Assembly: GCF_927798115.1 (NCBI RefSeq)
Contig: NZ_CAKMMG010000001.1
Location: 868,001 to 932,000 of the forward strand
Direction of reading: 5' to 3'
Source of the DNA: Paenibacillus auburnensis
GTDB taxonomy: Bacteria > Bacillota > Bacilli > Paenibacillales > Paenibacillaceae
DNA length: 64,000 nucleotides
In this document: piece by piece, positions 56,421 to 63,050 of the stretch
Layout of the letters: every line of letters starts with the position of its first letter
How positions within the stretch are numbered: position 1 is the first letter of the stretch
Made by a program: the position numbers and the translations under genes
Notes under the pieces: generated by a model
Database searches by the model: none
Told to the model about the DNA's origin: nothing
Seen by the model: only the letters and a program-made list of their open reading frames with translations

Positions 56421-57176
56421 ATGAATCGAATTGAAAAGAGCCAAGAAAAGTATAAACAACTATTTGGCAATACTGTCCCTGGAGCATATGCTACGGATCC
56501 TGAATTTCAGGACATCCTAAGCCGCTTTATTTTTGGAGAAGTATTTTACCAAGGTAGCCTGAATAATAAAATGCGTGAGTTGATTACGCTAGTAGTGCTT
56601 ACGGTCAATCAAACGTTGCCCCAGTTAAACGCTCATGTTCATGCTGCATTGAACGTTGGGCTTACACCGGTGGAAATCAAAGAGGCGATCTATCAGTGCG
56701 CACCATACTTGGGTTTTCCCAAAACACTGAATGCGATTCAGGAGATCAATGAGGTTTTCAAAGCGAGAAATATTGCATTACCGCTTGAGAGCCAAAAACA
56801 GGTGGAAGAAGAGGACCGCTTCGATAAAGGACTTGCTGTACAGATCGAAATTTTTGGCGATGTCATTCAAAAAATGTGGGAAGGCACGCAGTCAAATCAA
56901 CAACATATCCAGGATTACCTTTCTTCTTTCTGCTTTGGTGACTTTTACACTCGCGGAGGGCTAGATTTGAAAACAAGGGAGTTGCTGACCCTGTGCATTA
57001 TCAGCGCACTCGGCGGCGCCGAAGGTCAAGTAAAGGCCCATGTGCACGGCAGTACAAATGTCGGCCTTAACAAGGAGACGCTTATTGCTGCAATTACCCA
57101 CTGTCTGCCTTACATGGGCTTCCCTAGAACACTAAACGCATTAGCCAGCATTAATGAGTTACTTTCTGATAATTAA
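56421..57176 (+). CDS. Carboxymuconolactone-decarboxylase-like protein with two CMD domains
   Basis: A 251-residue protein made of two CMD repeats. The first has FYQGSLNNKMRELITLVVLTVN and LNAHVHAALNVGLTPVEIKEAIYQCAPYLGFPKTLNA; the second has YTRGGLDLKTRELLTLCIISALGG and VKAHVHGSTNVGLNKETLIAAITHCLPYMGFPRTLNA. The CxxC pair of AhpD-like members is replaced by HVH, so peroxidase-type disulfide chemistry is unlikely; lactonase/decarboxylase-type or unknown chemistry is expected. It heads an operon with an aldo/keto reductase and a cupin, divergent from TetR paralog 2. Confidence 0.85.
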   Translation: MNRIEKSQEKYKQLFGNTVPGAYATDPEFQDILSRFIFGEVFYQGSLNNKMRELITLVVLTVNQTLPQLNAHVHAALNVGLTPVEIKEAIYQCAPYLGFPKTLNAIQEINEVFKARNIALPLESQKQVEEEDRFDKGLAVQIEIFGDVIQKMWEGTQSNQQHIQDYLSSFCFGDFYTRGGLDLKTRELLTLCIISALGGAEGQVKAHVHGSTNVGLNKETLIAAITHCLPYMGFPRTLNALASINELLSDN

Positions 57177-57221
57177 GGATAAACTGAGAATCAATTTATA
57201 TAAAAAGGAGACAACAATTAT

Positions 57222-58082
57222 ATGTTTAACGAAACGTACACATTGTCTAACGGTGTAGTAATCCCAAAACTGGGGCTTGGTACTTGGCTGCTAGACAACG
57301 AACAAGCTGCACAGGCAGTGCATGATGCGGTGTCCCTCGGATATCGCCATATTGATACGGCTCAGGCTTATATGAATGAAGCGGGTGTAGGCAAGGGGAT
57401 CCGTTCCTGCGGTATCGCAAGAGAAGAACTTTTCATTACGACGAAGGTAGCTGCAGAAACTAAGAACTATAAGGCAGTTACACAATCCATTGATGAGTCG
57501 TTAGCCAAAATGGGGCTGGATTACATTAACCTTCTGATTATCCATAGCCCACAGCCTTGGAAAGAGTTCCGTGAGGAGAACCGTTACTTCGAGGAAAACC
57601 AAGAAGCATGGAGGGCAATGGAAGATGCATATAAAGCAGGTAAACTGAAGTCAATCGGTCTTTCTAATTTCCTTCAGGATGATGTAGAGAATATTCTTGC
57701 GGGTTGTGAGATCAAGCCTATTGTCAATCAGATACTGGCACATGTGGGCAATACTCCGTTTGAATTGATTGAATTTTGCCAAAAGAATGACATCCTGGTA
57801 GAGGCCTATTCGCCAATTGCACATGGCGCTATTCTAAACCATGCCGGGGTTACAGAAATTGCGAAAAAATATGGTGTATCTGTGGCTCAGCTTAGCTTAC
57901 GATATGATATCCAGCTCGGCCTTGTCGTCATCCCAAAAACGGCAAATCCGAATCACATGAGAATCAATGCCGCGCTTGATTTTGTTATCAGCGATGCTGA
58001 TATGGAAAGTTTAAAAACCGTTGAGCCTATTCAGAATTATGGTGAACATAGCTTCTTCCCGGTTTTTGGCGGCAAATTATAA
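57222..58082 (+). CDS. Aldo/keto reductase (AKR5-like)
   Basis: A 286-residue NADPH-dependent reductase of aldehydes and ketones. The catalytic tetrad is visible: Asp45 and Tyr50 in YRHIDTAQAYMNE, Lys75 in FITTKV and His108 in LLIIHSP. The cofactor motif VVIPKTANPNHMRINAALDF lies near the C-terminus. The 2,5-diketo-gluconate reductase/methylglyoxal reductase group is the closest by style. AAGGAGA precedes the ATG. It lies 45 bases after the CMD gene and 27 before the cupin gene. Confidence 0.9.
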   Translation: MFNETYTLSNGVVIPKLGLGTWLLDNEQAAQAVHDAVSLGYRHIDTAQAYMNEAGVGKGIRSCGIAREELFITTKVAAETKNYKAVTQSIDESLAKMGLDYINLLIIHSPQPWKEFREENRYFEENQEAWRAMEDAYKAGKLKSIGLSNFLQDDVENILAGCEIKPIVNQILAHVGNTPFELIEFCQKNDILVEAYSPIAHGAILNHAGVTEIAKKYGVSVAQLSLRYDIQLGLVVIPKTANPNHMRINAALDFVISDADMESLKTVEPIQNYGEHSFFPVFGGKL

Positions 58083-58109
58083 TACAAACAAATAAATGGA
58101 GGTATCCAT

Positions 58110-58517
58110 ATGGCAAAGTTCGAAGAAGTTAAAAATGGTGTTCTATTTCCGGCAGGACAAAAAAATGAAGCTTATGCACAATATTTTGTGGGACAAAGTT
58201 ATCTTCAGCCATTAGTTTCTGATCCCAAAGTAAATGTTGGTGTTGGAAATGTGACCTTTGAACCGGGGTGCAGAAACAATTGGCACATCCATCGGAATGG
58301 ATATCAGATACTACTTGTAACCGGCGGCGAAGGCTGGTATCAAGAAGAAGGGAACCCTCCACAATTTCTGAAAACCGGTGATGTAATTGTTACCCACGAT
58401 GGTGTAAAACACTGGCATGGTGCTACAAAAGACAGCTGGTTTGAACATATTGCAATTACTGCAGGAACACCAGAATGGTTAGAGCCAGTATCCGATGAGG
58501 AATACAATAAGCTTTAG
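58110..58517 (+). CDS. Cupin-domain protein
   Basis: A 135-residue single-domain cupin. The first metal motif is GCRNNWHIHRNGYQILLVTGG-like (residues about 50-70, with His-x-His and Gln/Glu) and the second is GDVIVTHDGVKHWHGATKDSWFEHIAI with two histidines. Such proteins are commonly annotated as carboxymuconolactone-associated or quercetin-dioxygenase-like; the reaction is unknown. Co-occurrence with CMD proteins and AKRs is common in Bacillota. TGGAGG precedes the ATG. A degraded second copy lies at 59471. Confidence 0.87.
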   Translation: MAKFEEVKNGVLFPAGQKNEAYAQYFVGQSYLQPLVSDPKVNVGVGNVTFEPGCRNNWHIHRNGYQILLVTGGEGWYQEEGNPPQFLKTGDVIVTHDGVKHWHGATKDSWFEHIAITAGTPEWLEPVSDEEYNKL

Positions 58518-58568
58518 GTGATCATCATGGGGATGTTGCCGGTGGACAAGGACATCGTCATATAAAAA

Positions 58569-58589
58569 CCCGCGCCTAGCGCGGGTTTT
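58569..58589 (+). terminator. Rho-independent terminator
   Basis: CCCGCGC-CTA-GCGCGGG followed by TTTT. It differs from the one at 54068 only in the loop. Confidence 0.88.
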
Positions 58590-58661
58590 CTTTTTGAGGG
58601 GATCAGATATATCCATTTGACCATCACTATAAGATAACAAGTCCCGGTAATGAGGAAGCTA

Positions 58662-59210
58662 TTATTCACAAATTCTTTCCAACAAACCTCCGAGCTGTTC
58701 TGCAAGTATTTCATGCGGGACAGGTTTTTCGTTCATAAACCACCATTCGACAACGCCCACATAAGAAGAAGCCAGAAAATGGACAACAAGCTCCTTATTA
58801 AATCCTTCGTTCTTGCCCTTTGTGTTATCTACTTCGTCCTTAAACTCTTCAATAAGAAACTCCAGGAATTGATTACGGAAATAGGCAGCTCCTTTACTTG
58901 CCAGCATCGTGGAGAAAAAAGTGTAATTTTGATCAAAATATTCTGTCCAAATTACGGATCCTGTAACAAAGTCTACATCTGCTGCTGCTTCGCATCTTAC
59001 ACGGAGTTCATTGATATGGGTTTCAATAAGTTTATCCAGTAAGTCGTATTTATCCATATAGTGAAGGTAAATCGTGCCACGACTAACGTTAGCTTTATCT
59101 GATAGATTCTGAATAGTTATATCGTCAAAACTTTTTTCAGTCATTAATTCAATAATTGCTGTTTTTAAAGCTTCCTGCGTTTTAAGAATTCTCCTGTCGA
59201 TTTTAGACAT
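58662..59210 (-). CDS. TetR/AcrR-family regulator, paralog 3
   Basis: A 182-residue repressor: HTH MSKIDRRILKTQEALKTAII, FDDITIQNLSDKANVSRGTIYLHYMDKYDLLDKLIETH and a C-terminal half ending GVVEWWFMNEKPVPHEILAEQLGGLLERICE. It is the closest relative of paralogs 1 and 2. A GTG at 59219 is in frame, but the ATG at 59210 matches the paralogs' start. It is divergent from the cupin remnant and the AKR pair at 59686-61549. Confidence 0.88.
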   Translation of the reverse strand: MSKIDRRILKTQEALKTAIIELMTEKSFDDITIQNLSDKANVSRGTIYLHYMDKYDLLDKLIETHINELRVRCEAAADVDFVTGSVIWTEYFDQNYTFFSTMLASKGAAYFRNQFLEFLIEEFKDEVDNTKGKNEGFNKELVVHFLASSYVGVVEWWFMNEKPVPHEILAEQLGGLLERICE

Positions 59211-59271
59211 GTTTCTCACCGATCTTTCTTATTGTCATGAATCTTAAATATTATACTTAATTATAATTATA

Positions 59272-59281
59272 AACAGCTGTT
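59272..59281. promoter_or_regulatory. Candidate TetR operator upstream of paralog 3
   Basis: AACAGCTGTT is a perfect palindrome of the same AACANNTGTT form as 56254-56263, and like it lies 30 to 60 bases from a TetR start. The surrounding AT-rich 59225-59460 has no coding frame. Confidence 0.5.
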
Positions 59282-59470
59282 CAATATTTTATCAATATAA
59301 ATATATGGGTTGCGGAGATAATTAACAAAATCAATGAATTAGTTCAGTAATGTACAAATCGAATGAAATTAACAATAGGCAAAATCCTTAGTTGGAATAT
59401 AATAATAGACGTGTGAACATTAAAGTAAATGTGAATATTATTTTACTTCAGTTCGCCTCGATATTTGTAT

Positions 59471-59620
59471 AAGCCAGCCCGCTTGCTCCAAACAGGCGAT
59501 GTGTTCGATATCCTGCCTAACGTGAAACACTGGCGTGACGCGACCAATGATAGCTGGTTTGTGCACCTGGCTATGACTCCAGGAGAAACAGAATGGTTTG
59601 AACCGGTCGATGATGTTTGA
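59471..59620 (+). pseudogene. Cupin gene remnant (3' half)
   Basis: From 59471 a 49-codon frame without a start ends at TGA 59618-59620. It reads KPARLLQTGDVFDILPNVKH, WRDATNDSWFVHLAM and ETEWFEPVDDV, aligning with the second cupin motif and tail of the intact protein at 58110 (GVKHWHGATKDSWFEHIAI). The 5' half is missing. It sits where an operon partner of the AKR genes at 59686 would be. Confidence 0.8.
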
Positions 59621-59685
59621 TCAGCTGTAAGGATTCTACTTGAATCTTCTGATTATTAATAATAATTGAAATGGAGGTTTGCTTT

Positions 59686-60666
59686 ATGGATTACATTAAA
59701 TTTGGAAATACGGGCATGGATGTTTCCCGATTTTGCCTGGGGTGTATGAGCTTTGGAGAAGTGATGCCGGGTGGACATCAATGGGTGCTTGATGAGGAGA
59801 ACAGCCGACCAATCATTAAGAGAGCTCTTGAGCTGGGTATCAACTTTTTTGACACAGCAAATATTTATGCGAATGGAACCAGTGAAGAAATTACCGGACG
59901 GGCATTGAAGGATTTTGCGAATCGGGATGAAATTGTGCTCGCTACAAAGGTCTGGGGAAGAATGCATCAAGGTCCGAATGGCGGGGGGCTTTCACGGAAG
60001 TCCATATTAAGTGAAATCGACAAAAGCTTGAAGCGGCTGGGGACCGACTATGTGGACCTCTACATTATCCACCGCTGGGATTACAATACGCCTATTGAGG
60101 AAACGATGGAAGCCCTGCACGATGTAGTGAAATCTGGGAAGGCTAGATATATTGGTGCTTCTGCCATGTTCGCTTGGCAGTTTCAAAAGGCTCTGCATGT
60201 TGCGGAGAAGAACGGCTGGACCCGGTTTGTATCCATGCAAAATCACTTAAATCTTATTTATCGCGAGGAAGAACGGGAAATGATGCCGCTTTGCAAGGAC
60301 CAAAAAATTGCTTCCACACCTTATAGCCCGTTAGCATCAGGAAGATTGATCCGGGATTGGTCAGAAACCACGCAAAGATCAGAGAGCGATCAAATTCAAA
60401 AAATGAAATATGATGCGACTGCTGACGCAGATCGCCTGATCATAGAACGGGTTGCTGCTCTCGCAGAAAAGCGCGGTGTCCCCCGCATTCATATCGCACT
60501 CGCATGGCTGCTTCAGAAAGATAATGTAGCTGCTCCTATAATCGGTGCGACAAAGCTTTCACAGCTTGAAGATGCTGTAGGTGCTCTCTCGGTGAAGTTA
60601 AGCCCTGAAGAAATTTCATTCCTTGAAGAGCTGTATGTCCCGCATCCTGTAGTTGGAGCTTCATAA
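59686..60666 (+). CDS. Aldo/keto reductase (YhdN/YghZ-like group)
   Basis: A 326-residue NADP(H)-linked reductase with the tetrad Asp56 and Tyr61 in INFFDTANIYANG, Lys in LATKVWGRM and His in LYIIHRWDYNTP. The C-terminal NADP site is PIIGATKLSQLEDAVGALS. The N-terminus MDYIKFGNTGMDVSRFCLGCMSFGE is typical of the larger AKR groups that act on methylglyoxal and other carbonyls. The ATG at 59671 is part of the ribosome site TGGAGG; 59686 is the true start. It is followed after 28 bases by a second AKR. Confidence 0.9.
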   Translation: MDYIKFGNTGMDVSRFCLGCMSFGEVMPGGHQWVLDEENSRPIIKRALELGINFFDTANIYANGTSEEITGRALKDFANRDEIVLATKVWGRMHQGPNGGGLSRKSILSEIDKSLKRLGTDYVDLYIIHRWDYNTPIEETMEALHDVVKSGKARYIGASAMFAWQFQKALHVAEKNGWTRFVSMQNHLNLIYREEEREMMPLCKDQKIASTPYSPLASGRLIRDWSETTQRSESDQIQKMKYDATADADRLIIERVAALAEKRGVPRIHIALAWLLQKDNVAAPIIGATKLSQLEDAVGALSVKLSPEEISFLEELYVPHPVVGAS

Positions 60667-60694
60667 GAATTAATAAATAATAGGAGGAATTGCA

Positions 60695-61549
60695 ATGGAA
60701 TATGTAACCTTAAACAATGGGGTTAAGATGCCGATTCTGGGATATGGTGTTTATCAGATTCCAGATCACGAGGAATGTGAAAGATGTGTGCTTGATGCGA
60801 TAAATGTGGGCTACCGCTCGATTGATACCGCACAGGCATACCGGAATGAAGAGGCCGTGGGCCGTGCGATCCAAAAAAGTGGAATAGCGAGAGAAGAGTT
60901 TTTCATCACCACAAAGGTTTGGATTTCTAACGCCGGTTATGAGAAAGCCAAGGCTTCCATTGAGGAGTCCTTGAAAAAGCTTCAACTGGATTATCTGGAC
61001 TTAGTTCTTATTCATCAGCCATTCAATGATTATTACGGAACGTACCGTGCAATGGAAGAACTATATAAAGAAGGAAAGCTTAAAGCAATAGGAGTAAGCA
61101 ACTTCTATCCGGACAGATATATCGATCTTGTACAGTTTAGCGAAGTGGTTCCGGCCGTAAATCAAGTCGAAACTCATGTGTTCAATCAGCAGCAAAAAGC
61201 ACATGAAATTATGAAGAAATACAACACACAGATTGAATCATGGGGTCCTTTTGCGGAAGGAAAGAACGATTTGTTTACCAACGCCAGCCTTCAGGAAATC
61301 GGCAATAAATATGGTAAATCAACAGCCCAAGTGGCTTTGCGTTTCCTGATTCAAAGAGGCGTGGTAGTCATTCCCAAGACAGTCAATAAAAATCGGATGG
61401 AAGAAAATTTCAACGTATTCGACTTTACACTGACGACCGAAGACATGGCAAAGCTGTCAGCACTTGATACTGGCGAAAGCGCCTTTTTCTCACACTATGA
61501 TCCACAAACTGTTGAATTATTAACGAACTATGGTAAAAACGATTTGTAA
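60695..61549 (+). CDS. Aldo/keto reductase (AKR5-like), second small type
   Basis: A 284-residue reductase with Asp44 and Tyr49 in [17 protein letters not shown], Lys74 in [11 protein letters not shown] and His in [11 protein letters not shown], and the NADP motif [21 protein letters not shown]. It resembles the protein at 57222 but not closely enough to be a recent copy. GGAGG precedes the ATG. It probably shares a transcript with the AKR at 59686. A remnant matching its 5' end lies at 62900-62946. Confidence 0.9.
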   Translation: MEYVTLNNGVKMPILGYGVYQIPDHEECERCVLDAINVGYRSIDTAQAYRNEEAVGRAIQKSGIAREEFFITTKVWISNAGYEKAKASIEESLKKLQLDYLDLVLIHQPFNDYYGTYRAMEELYKEGKLKAIGVSNFYPDRYIDLVQFSEVVPAVNQVETHVFNQQQKAHEIMKKYNTQIESWGPFAEGKNDLFTNASLQEIGNKYGKSTAQVALRFLIQRGVVVIPKTVNKNRMEENFNVFDFTLTTEDMAKLSALDTGESAFFSHYDPQTVELLTNYGKNDL

Positions 61550-61782
61550 TCAAGGTTGTCTCATCGATTGGGCTTGGTTGCATGGGGATGTGTCATGCCT
61601 ATGCCATAAACGCAACCCCAGTTGACCGAAGCATTAAAGTGTTGACACATTCAGTAAAATCAGATGATTGATGCAATTACCGAGCAGCGTTATGCGGATA
61701 TTTAGAGCAGGTAGCCAATAGGCGAATTCCCGAAAAAGGGCAAAGGCGGAACCATGTAGTTATAAAGGGAAGTCTAAGTAAA
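61550..61782. other. Intergenic region without recognised feature
   Basis: 233 bases between two convergent genes. No gene and no clear terminator is seen. CCCGAAAAAGGGCAAAGGC near 61724-61742 forms a small hairpin that recalls riboswitch elements but fits no family I know. Confidence 0.4.
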
Positions 61783-62262
61783 TCACCACTGATTTCCAGC
61801 TAAGTTTTGTATCAACAGATTATTATACTTAGCCGCATGCTTTTGCTCATCAAGAATAATTCCATACAAAGTATCCTTATAAACGCCATAAGGAAGGCCA
61901 AACCAGATCTTTCGATACTTTTCTACTGCAGACAATTCACCTTGGAAAGCTTTTTGCAACCCTGCAATATACGAATGAATATGATCAGGACTTTCATTGC
62001 TAACTCCTGTCACTTCATGTCCAGATAATTCTCTGTACATTTGCCGAAACATTTGATTATGCCCTCGTTCATCATTCCGAATAGAGGTAATAACTTCAGA
62101 TTGTTTTTGGTTAGGAGTAAGACGAATGAGTTGGTCATAAAAAAGTTCATCATTTCGTTCCCCTTGGACTGAAGTCCTCATTAATTCAAGCGCGTCTTGC
62201 GTCGAGGTTGCCCAAACAGGAACGAATTGCGATCTGAACCAATACGGAAAAATCATATGCAT
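61783..62262 (-). CDS. Ferritin-like domain protein
   Basis: A 159-residue four-helix protein. Carboxylate and histidine ligands are spaced as in di-iron ferritin-like/rubrerythrin folds: GERNDELFYDQLIRL, IRNDERGHNQMF (ExxH), GELSAVEKYRKIW and ILDEQKHAAKYN (ExxxH type). No rubredoxin cysteines are present. Family knowledge suggests iron-dependent peroxide or oxygen handling, or a spore-coat role; neither is proven. GGAGGG precedes the ATG. It is a single gene convergent with the AKR pair. Confidence 0.75.
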   Translation of the reverse strand: MHMIFPYWFRSQFVPVWATSTQDALELMRTSVQGERNDELFYDQLIRLTPNQKQSEVITSIRNDERGHNQMFRQMYRELSGHEVTGVSNESPDHIHSYIAGLQKAFQGELSAVEKYRKIWFGLPYGVYKDTLYGIILDEQKHAAKYNNLLIQNLAGNQW

Positions 62263-62478
62263 GAACGTAGCCCTCCGATAATGTAAGTAATTTCACTCTC
62301 AATTATATGCACATGAGCCTAGGGTGTGATTAAATATGATTTTCGGTTTGATTTACTCAAAGGTTCATATGAGAGACTATAGGGTGCCAGGTAAATGAGC
62401 AGTGGACGTAAGTGAGAGGTTGTTGGAGGTAGGTTAGTATGCTTTGATTGGAATGGAGTGAAATTCATCTTTCTACTG

Positions 62479-62508
62479 CCTAGTACCAGCTGGTACTGGG
62501 CTTTTTTT
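62479..62508 (+). terminator. Orphan terminator
   Basis: AGTACCAGCTGGTACT (62482-62497) is a perfect 16-base palindrome within a longer CC/GG-closed stem, followed by seven T residues. No gene ends before it on this strand, so it may belong to a lost gene or a small RNA starting in 62300-62450. Confidence 0.7.
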
Positions 62509-62764
62509 ATTCAGATATGCTTAACGGATGGTTCAATTTGTAAGCTGATTGAAAGCGAACGGTTATCGAGGGGGGAATGCATGTGTATCGAATAAAAACA
62601 TATGATATGCCGACTACAAAAAAAAGAAGTCGACCATCTTGTTGGCAGACCTCTAGTTATTTTCTAATCTGCAGTCAGGGACTGAAGACTTTCAACTATT
62701 ATAGCAATAATATGTTCTTATTAGGCAGCGGCTTCAGTTTCTTTTTCCCATACCATGTTAATAT

Positions 62765-62862
62765 CCTCGATAACAAAATCAAGGAATCTGCTCCGGAAGA
62801 ATTGACTTCATTCGAAGGAGATTGGGATAGCAGATTTCCCTGAGTTCATTGATATGTTCTTC
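62765..62862 (-). pseudogene. TetR-gene fragments (fourth paralog remnant)
   Basis: Two stretches match the minus-strand TetR gene at 55680: 62765-62798 (about 26 of 34 bases, region encoding its LDLV-RSRF segment) and 62842-62862 (20 of 21 bases, region encoding EEHINEL). They are in the same order but much closer together than in the intact gene, so about 100 bases between them were lost. The 88-codon open frame from 62577 on the plus strand across this region is not considered a gene. Confidence 0.6.
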
Positions 62863-62899
62863 AAAAAGCATGAGGTTCTATATGAAAAGTATTATTTTG

Positions 62900-62946
62900 A
62901 ACAATGTATTGTGATGCCTATTCTTAGCTACAATGTATATCAAATT
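62900..62946 (+). pseudogene. Aldo/keto reductase gene fragment (5' end)
   Basis: 47 bases align with 60711-60767 style sequence at the start of the AKR gene at 60695 (AACAATGGGGTTAAGATGCC region): AACAATG, GATGCC-ATTCT and TGT-TATCA-ATT are shared, with one single-base deletion. It encodes MPILSYNVYQI versus [11 protein letters not shown] in the intact gene. Nothing of the rest of the gene remains. Confidence 0.65.
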
Positions 62947-62981
62947 GGTGAAAGGTAAGTTGATTCAAACAATAGTAATAT

Positions 62982-63010
62982 TTGAGGCTGTCCGCTTCAT
63001 TGCATATAAT
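62982..63010 (+). promoter_or_regulatory. Promoter for the sigma-factor gene
   Basis: TTGAGG (62982-62987) and TATAAT (63005-63010) with a 17-base spacer. The leader holds a short hairpin TCCCC-TTC-GGGGA at 63018-63031. Confidence 0.65.
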
Positions 63011-63050
63011 GAAGGTATCCCCTTCGGGGAGATCGTTAAGGGAGGCCGCG

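Noticed and set aside
61700..61775. Possible riboswitch (AAAGGGCAAAGGCGG followed by a small stem)
   Set aside because: It recalls a cyclic-di-GMP aptamer core but lacks the GACGCAAAGCC half, and the nearest downstream gene is on the other strand.
62577..62843. 88-codon plus-strand frame
   Set aside because: It overlaps antisense fragments of a tetR gene and has no family resemblance, so it is a chance frame in decayed DNA.
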